Assembly (NCBI RefSeq): GCF_000383415.1
Contig: NZ_KB911257.1
Location: 38,558 to 102,557 of the forward strand
Reading direction: 5' to 3'
Length of the DNA stretch: 64,000 nucleotides
Origin: Hyphomicrobium zavarzinii ATCC 27496
Lineage (GTDB): Bacteria; Pseudomonadota; Alphaproteobacteria; Rhizobiales; Hyphomicrobiaceae
Under the pieces are notes generated by a model, which was not told the DNA's origin, did not search any database, and saw only the letters and a program-made list of their open reading frames with translations. The translations under genes were made by a program, and so were the position numbers. This document shows, in pieces, positions 63,935 through 64,000 of this stretch. Numbering within the stretch: position 1 is the stretch's first letter; every line of letters starts with the position of its first letter.

Positions 63935-64000
63935 GCGGGAACCCCGCGAGGGGGCGAAAGTTTTCCACACCCTGCGGCCCGACTGTGGCGCACCGGCTGC

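Overview
This GC-rich window looks like a chromosomal piece of an alphaproteobacterium of the order Hyphomicrobiales (Rhizobiales). The evidence is the cobS/cobT pair next to a J-domain protein and bolA, the aroK-aroB-CorC block beside xerD, a perfect CtrA-type box (TTAA-N7-TTAAC), two YafK-like L,D-transpeptidases and families of short palindromic intergenic repeats. I cannot name genus or species from sequence alone. I recognised no rRNA, tRNA, CRISPR array or insertion-sequence transposase.

Region 1 (1-31826) is the accessory and most interesting part. A single minus-strand gene of about 17.9 kb (5691-23618) encodes a 5975-residue secreted protein. It consists almost entirely of roughly 125 degenerate repeats of about 46 residues carrying RTX-like Gly/Asp motifs, with a type I secretion-style C-terminus. 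Across an AT-rich divergent spacer lie its likely exporter genes, a type I ABC transporter and an HlyD-family adaptor (24160-27308). These run into a tightly overlapping operon for a CDP-linked, probably C-methylated 6-deoxyhexose: rfbF, rfbG, a zinc-ribbon C-methyltransferase, rfbC and a ketoreductase-like SDR. Downstream of the giant gene, on the same strand, are a CmcI/rhamnosyl-O-methyltransferase-family protein and a very large glycosyltransferase-41 (SPINDLY/OGT-like) protein that runs off the left edge. In at least 1547 residues it chains TPR-SPY-TPR-SPY-TPR and the start of a third SPY module. My reading is that the window holds a self-contained cell-surface system: a giant Ser/Thr-rich calcium-binding-like repeat protein, its exporter, sugar-nucleotide synthesis, and possibly dedicated intracellular glycosylation and methylation. 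Its layout recalls S-layer/T1SS/polysaccharide loci.

Region 2 (31844-40081) is mostly housekeeping: a DUF1178-nitrilase-glutaredoxin operon, ComF, a BioC/NDUFAF5-like methyltransferase, a GNAT acetyltransferase, a MutT-type Nudix hydrolase, a KASIII-like ketoacyl synthase and a divergent bifunctional penicillin-binding protein. Between the convergent synthase and PBP genes sits a short tandem array of 60-bp hairpin repeats.

Region 3 (40789-45379) is a two-gene unit of unknown role. It contains a 390-residue protein with a winged-helix-like part and a 1125-residue protein with two separate P-loop NTPase modules, an AAA/STAND-like one and a HerA/FtsK-like one. It is a candidate for a DNA-handling or defence system.

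Region 4 (45863-63934) is again mostly core. It carries a CAP-domain lipoprotein behind a CtrA box, a phytase-esterase-like secreted protein, CobT, a small membrane protein, CobS, a J-domain protein, BolA, a geranylgeranyl-reductase-like flavoprotein, a CorC/HlyC-type membrane protein, AroB, AroK, a small membrane protein, a secreted alpha-helical protein of unknown function, XerD, AccA (TTG start) and two tandem L,D-transpeptidases. Repeats of one dispersed palindromic family occur at 46561-46950 and 60377-60619.
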